A stretch of 7,643 nucleotides of DNA. Origin: Campylobacteraceae bacterium UBA1877 (GTDB lineage: Bacteria; Campylobacterota; Campylobacteria; Campylobacterales; Campylobacteraceae). This document shows positions 5,615 through 7,643 of this stretch, piece after piece. How positions within the stretch are numbered: the first letter of the stretch is position 1; every line of letters starts with the position of its first letter. A model generated the notes under the pieces. It had not been told where the DNA came from. It did not search any database and saw nothing but the letters and a program-made list of their open reading frames with translations. The stretch covers positions 45,458 to 53,100 of the forward strand of contig DDHL01000010.1 of assembly GCA_002352945.1 (NCBI GenBank), given 5' to 3'. Both the position numbers and the translations under genes were made by a program.

Positions 5615-7643
5615 ATGGCTAAAGTCATGCAAACCATGGATGGCAACGAAGCAGCAGCTTACGCTTCATACGCTTTTACTGAAGTTGCGGGAATCTATCC
5701 CATCACACCTTCTTCTCCAATGGCCGATTATACGGATTTGTGGGCATCTCAAGGTAAAAAAAATCTTTTTGGAATGCCTGTTAAAGTAGTTGAAATGCAA
5801 TCTGAGGGTGGTGCGGCTGGTACAGTTCACGGCTCTTTGCAAGCAGGAGCCCTTACTACAACTTATACTGCTTCCCAAGGATTACTACTAAAAATACCTA
5901 ATATGTATAAAATTGCTGGACAATTGCTACCAGGCGTTATACATGTAAGTGCTCGTTCACTAGCAACTCACGCTTTGTCGATTTTTGGAGATCATCAAGA
6001 TATTTATGCTGCTAGACAAACGGGTTTTGCTATGCTTTCTACCGGATCTGTTCAAGAAGTTATGGATTTGGCAGGAGTAGCGCATTTAGCTGCCATCAAG
6101 GGACGAGTTCCATTTTTACACTTTTTTGATGGCTTTAGAACTTCCCATGAAATCCAAAAAATTGAAGTGATGGATTATGCCCACTTTGAGCGTTTGCTTG
6201 ATTGGGATGCAGTGCAGAGATTTCGTGATGAATCACTCAACCCTAGCTCGCCAAAAACTCGCGGAACTGCACAAAATGATGATATCTATTTCCAAGGCCG
6301 TGAGGCGCAAAACCCATTTTATGAAGCGATCCCAGATATTGTAGCTGAGTATATGAAAGAGATTTCAAAGATTACTGGACGAGATTATAAACCTTTTACA
6401 TTCTACGGTTCTGAAGATGCTACACGGGTTGTTGTGGCAATGGGATCTGTTACTGAATGTTTGCGCGAAACAGTGGATTATTTACGCTCAAAAGGTGAAA
6501 AAGTTGGTTTGGTTGTATGCCACTTGTATCGTCCATTTAGCGTAAAATACCTTTTTGATGTATTGCCAGATACGGTTGAAAAAATTGCTGTGCTTGATCG
6601 TACAAAAGAGCCAGGTTCAGCAGGAGAACCACTCTATTTAGATGTTCGCTCAGCGTTTTATGGCCGTAAAAATGCTCCTATCATTGTAGGCGGACGATAC
6701 GGTCTTTCTTCAAAAGATGTAGACCCAGCTCAAATGTTAGCAGTATTTAAAAATCTTGAATCAAGTGAACCAAAGAATGACTTTACCGTTGGAATTAACG
6801 ATGATGTTACCTTCAAATCACTTCCCCTTGGCGAGAAAATAAGTCTTGCAGGAGATGATGTAAGGGAGTGCTTATTTTATGGTCTTGGTGCAGATGGTAC
6901 GGTGGGTGCAAATAAAAATTCTGTAAAAATTATTGGTGATAAAACCGACCTATACGCCCAAGCATACTTTGCGTATGATTCAAAAAAATCAGGTGGCTAT
7001 ACACGTTCGCATTTACGATTTAGTAAATATCCAATCCGCTCAACTTACCTTGTTTCAACACCGCATTTTGTAGCCTGTTCAGTGGCTGCTTATATGGATT
7101 TGTACGATATGGTTGGAGGATTAAGAGAGGGCGGAACGTTTTTACTGAACTCAATTTGGAGTGAAGAAGAGACAATTAAGCGTATGCCAAACCATGTTAA
7201 AAAAGTTTTAGCTGAACGCAAAGCAAAATTTTATATCCTCAATGCTACAAAGCTTGCTCGAGAGATTGGGCTTGGAAATCGCACAAACACCATTATGCAA
7301 TCAGCCTTTTTTAAATTAGCTGATATTATTCCATACGAAGAAGCTCAAAAATATATGAAAGAGTTTGCTTACAAATCTTACATCAAAAAGGGTGAAAAGA
7401 TTGTTGAGCTTAACTATCAAGCCATTGACAAGGGAGCCGAGGGCTTAATAGAGGTAAAAGTTGATCCTGCATGGGCTAACTTGCCAGACGATTCAGACAA
7501 AAAAGATACCTATGTCGGCACTGAGTTTGTAGAAAAGATTGCTAAACCTATGAATGCAGCAAAAGGCGATACCCTTCCTGTTTCTGTTTTTAAAGGGTAT
7601 GAAGACGGTACCTTCGAGCATGGAACCAGCCAGTATGAAAAAC
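5615..7643 (+). CDS. nifJ: Pyruvate:ferredoxin (flavodoxin) oxidoreductase, N-terminal part
   Basis: NifJ/PFOR interconverts pyruvate + CoA and acetyl-CoA + CO2, using thiamine diphosphate and iron-sulfur clusters to pass electrons to ferredoxin or flavodoxin in the cytoplasm. The window holds 676 codons of an expected 1170-1190; the frame is open to the edge. Domain I starts with MDGNEAAAYASYAFTEVAGIYPITPSSPM. Thr31, Glu64 and Arg114 fall at the same numbers as the substrate and cofactor residues of the Desulfovibrio africanus enzyme. Domain II follows (about 255-390, with VVVAMGSV, HLYRPF and DRTKEPGSAGEPL). The gamma domain runs from about 415 (GLGADGTVGANKNSVKIIG) to about 600. The EKR domain ends the window at GTSQYEK. 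The ferredoxin-like two-[4Fe-4S] segment and the TPP domain lie beyond the edge. ATG 5615 has AAGGGGA at 5604-5610. A single fused chain, in place of separate porABCD subunits, is useful for placing the lineage. Confidence 0.96.
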   Translation, partial: MAKVMQTMDGNEAAAYASYAFTEVAGIYPITPSSPMADYTDLWASQGKKNLFGMPVKVVEMQSEGGAAGTVHGSLQAGALTTTYTASQGLLLKIPNMYKIAGQLLPGVIHVSARSLATHALSIFGDHQDIYAARQTGFAMLSTGSVQEVMDLAGVAHLAAIKGRVPFLHFFDGFRTSHEIQKIEVMDYAHFERLLDWDAVQRFRDESLNPSSPKTRGTAQNDDIYFQGREAQNPFYEAIPDIVAEYMKEISKITGRDYKPFTFYGSEDATRVVVAMGSVTECLRETVDYLRSKGEKVGLVVCHLYRPFSVKYLFDVLPDTVEKIAVLDRTKEPGSAGEPLYLDVRSAFYGRKNAPIIVGGRYGLSSKDVDPAQMLAVFKNLESSEPKNDFTVGINDDVTFKSLPLGEKISLAGDDVRECLFYGLGADGTVGANKNSVKIIGDKTDLYAQAYFAYDSKKSGGYTRSHLRFSKYPIRSTYLVSTPHFVACSVAAYMDLYDMVGGLREGGTFLLNSIWSEEETIKRMPNHVKKVLAERKAKFYILNATKLAREIGLGNRTNTIMQSAFFKLADIIPYEEAQKYMKEFAYKSYIKKGEKIVELNYQAIDKGAEGLIEVKVDPAWANLPDDSDKKDTYVGTEFVEKIAKPMNAAKGDTLPVSVFKGYEDGTFEHGTSQYEK

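Noticed and set aside
5578..5622. 14-codon ORF overlapping the nifJ start
   Set aside because: There is no ribosome site before ATG 5578, and the overlap with nifJ is 8 bases out of frame, so it is most likely chance.
5666..5878. 70-codon - strand ORF opposite nifJ
   Set aside because: It lies inside strongly conserved PFOR domain I coding sequence and has no independent support.
5940..5947. Third ACATGT palindrome (TACATGTA)
   Set aside because: It lies within conserved nifJ coding sequence (VIHVSAR) and is only 8 bp, so coding explains it.
1..7643. CRISPR array, insertion sequence, prophage, toxin-antitoxin or defence genes
   Set aside because: There are no spaced direct repeats, transposase-like ORFs, terminal inverted repeats, or small gene pairs of that type. 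All large ORFs are ordinary core or envelope genes.

Overview
The window is an AT-rich, ordinary-looking chromosomal segment. It is densely packed, with every supported gene on the + strand. Several features point to Campylobacterota (Epsilonproteobacteria): strong AAGGA-type ribosome sites, extended -10 promoters (T-rich stretch + TGnTATAAT) with no clear -35 box, a CadF/OprF-like OmpA protein, and a single-chain NifJ-type pyruvate:ferredoxin oxidoreductase. A free-living Sulfurospirillum- or Arcobacter-like lineage is plausible, but the genus cannot be fixed by reading alone.

Layout: (1) 1-329 is the C-terminal part of PstB, the phosphate ABC transporter ATPase. (2) 453-1139 is a UPF0014/FetB-type membrane protein, preceded by a promoter, a 12-bp palindrome and a possible 17-codon leader ORF that overlaps its start as ATGA. 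(3) 1234-1279 is a strong terminator-like hairpin whose 3' arm also carries an extended -10, so the next gene may have a leaderless mRNA. (4) 1291-2793 is an exported family-5 (peptide/nickel type) substrate-binding protein with no transporter partners nearby. (5) 2845-3933 is an OmpA-family porin/adhesin with a TSP3-type calcium-binding linker, followed 7-10 bases later by (6) mscS, a small-conductance mechanosensitive channel. A good intrinsic-terminator shape lies inside the first codons of mscS. (7) 4829-5461 is a HAD phosphatase of the Gph/PpaX type. (8) 5615 to the window end is nifJ, cut at the EKR domain; about 676 codons are visible.

The genes do not form one pathway. Envelope functions dominate the middle (exported solute-binding protein, outer-membrane protein, mechanosensitive channel). 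Phosphate import and a metal-export-like permease flank them upstream, and anaerobic central carbon metabolism (NifJ) starts at the right end. ompA and mscS are the only pair close enough to call an operon.

I found no tRNA, rRNA, CRISPR array, insertion sequence or phage gene, and no convincing new multi-gene system. No gene-free stretch exceeds 155 bases. The points most worth a second look are regulatory: the terminator-in-gene at mscS, the terminator/promoter overlap with a leaderless start at 1291, the uORF before fetB, a repeated ACATGT-centred palindrome, and two dyads in the nifJ leader.
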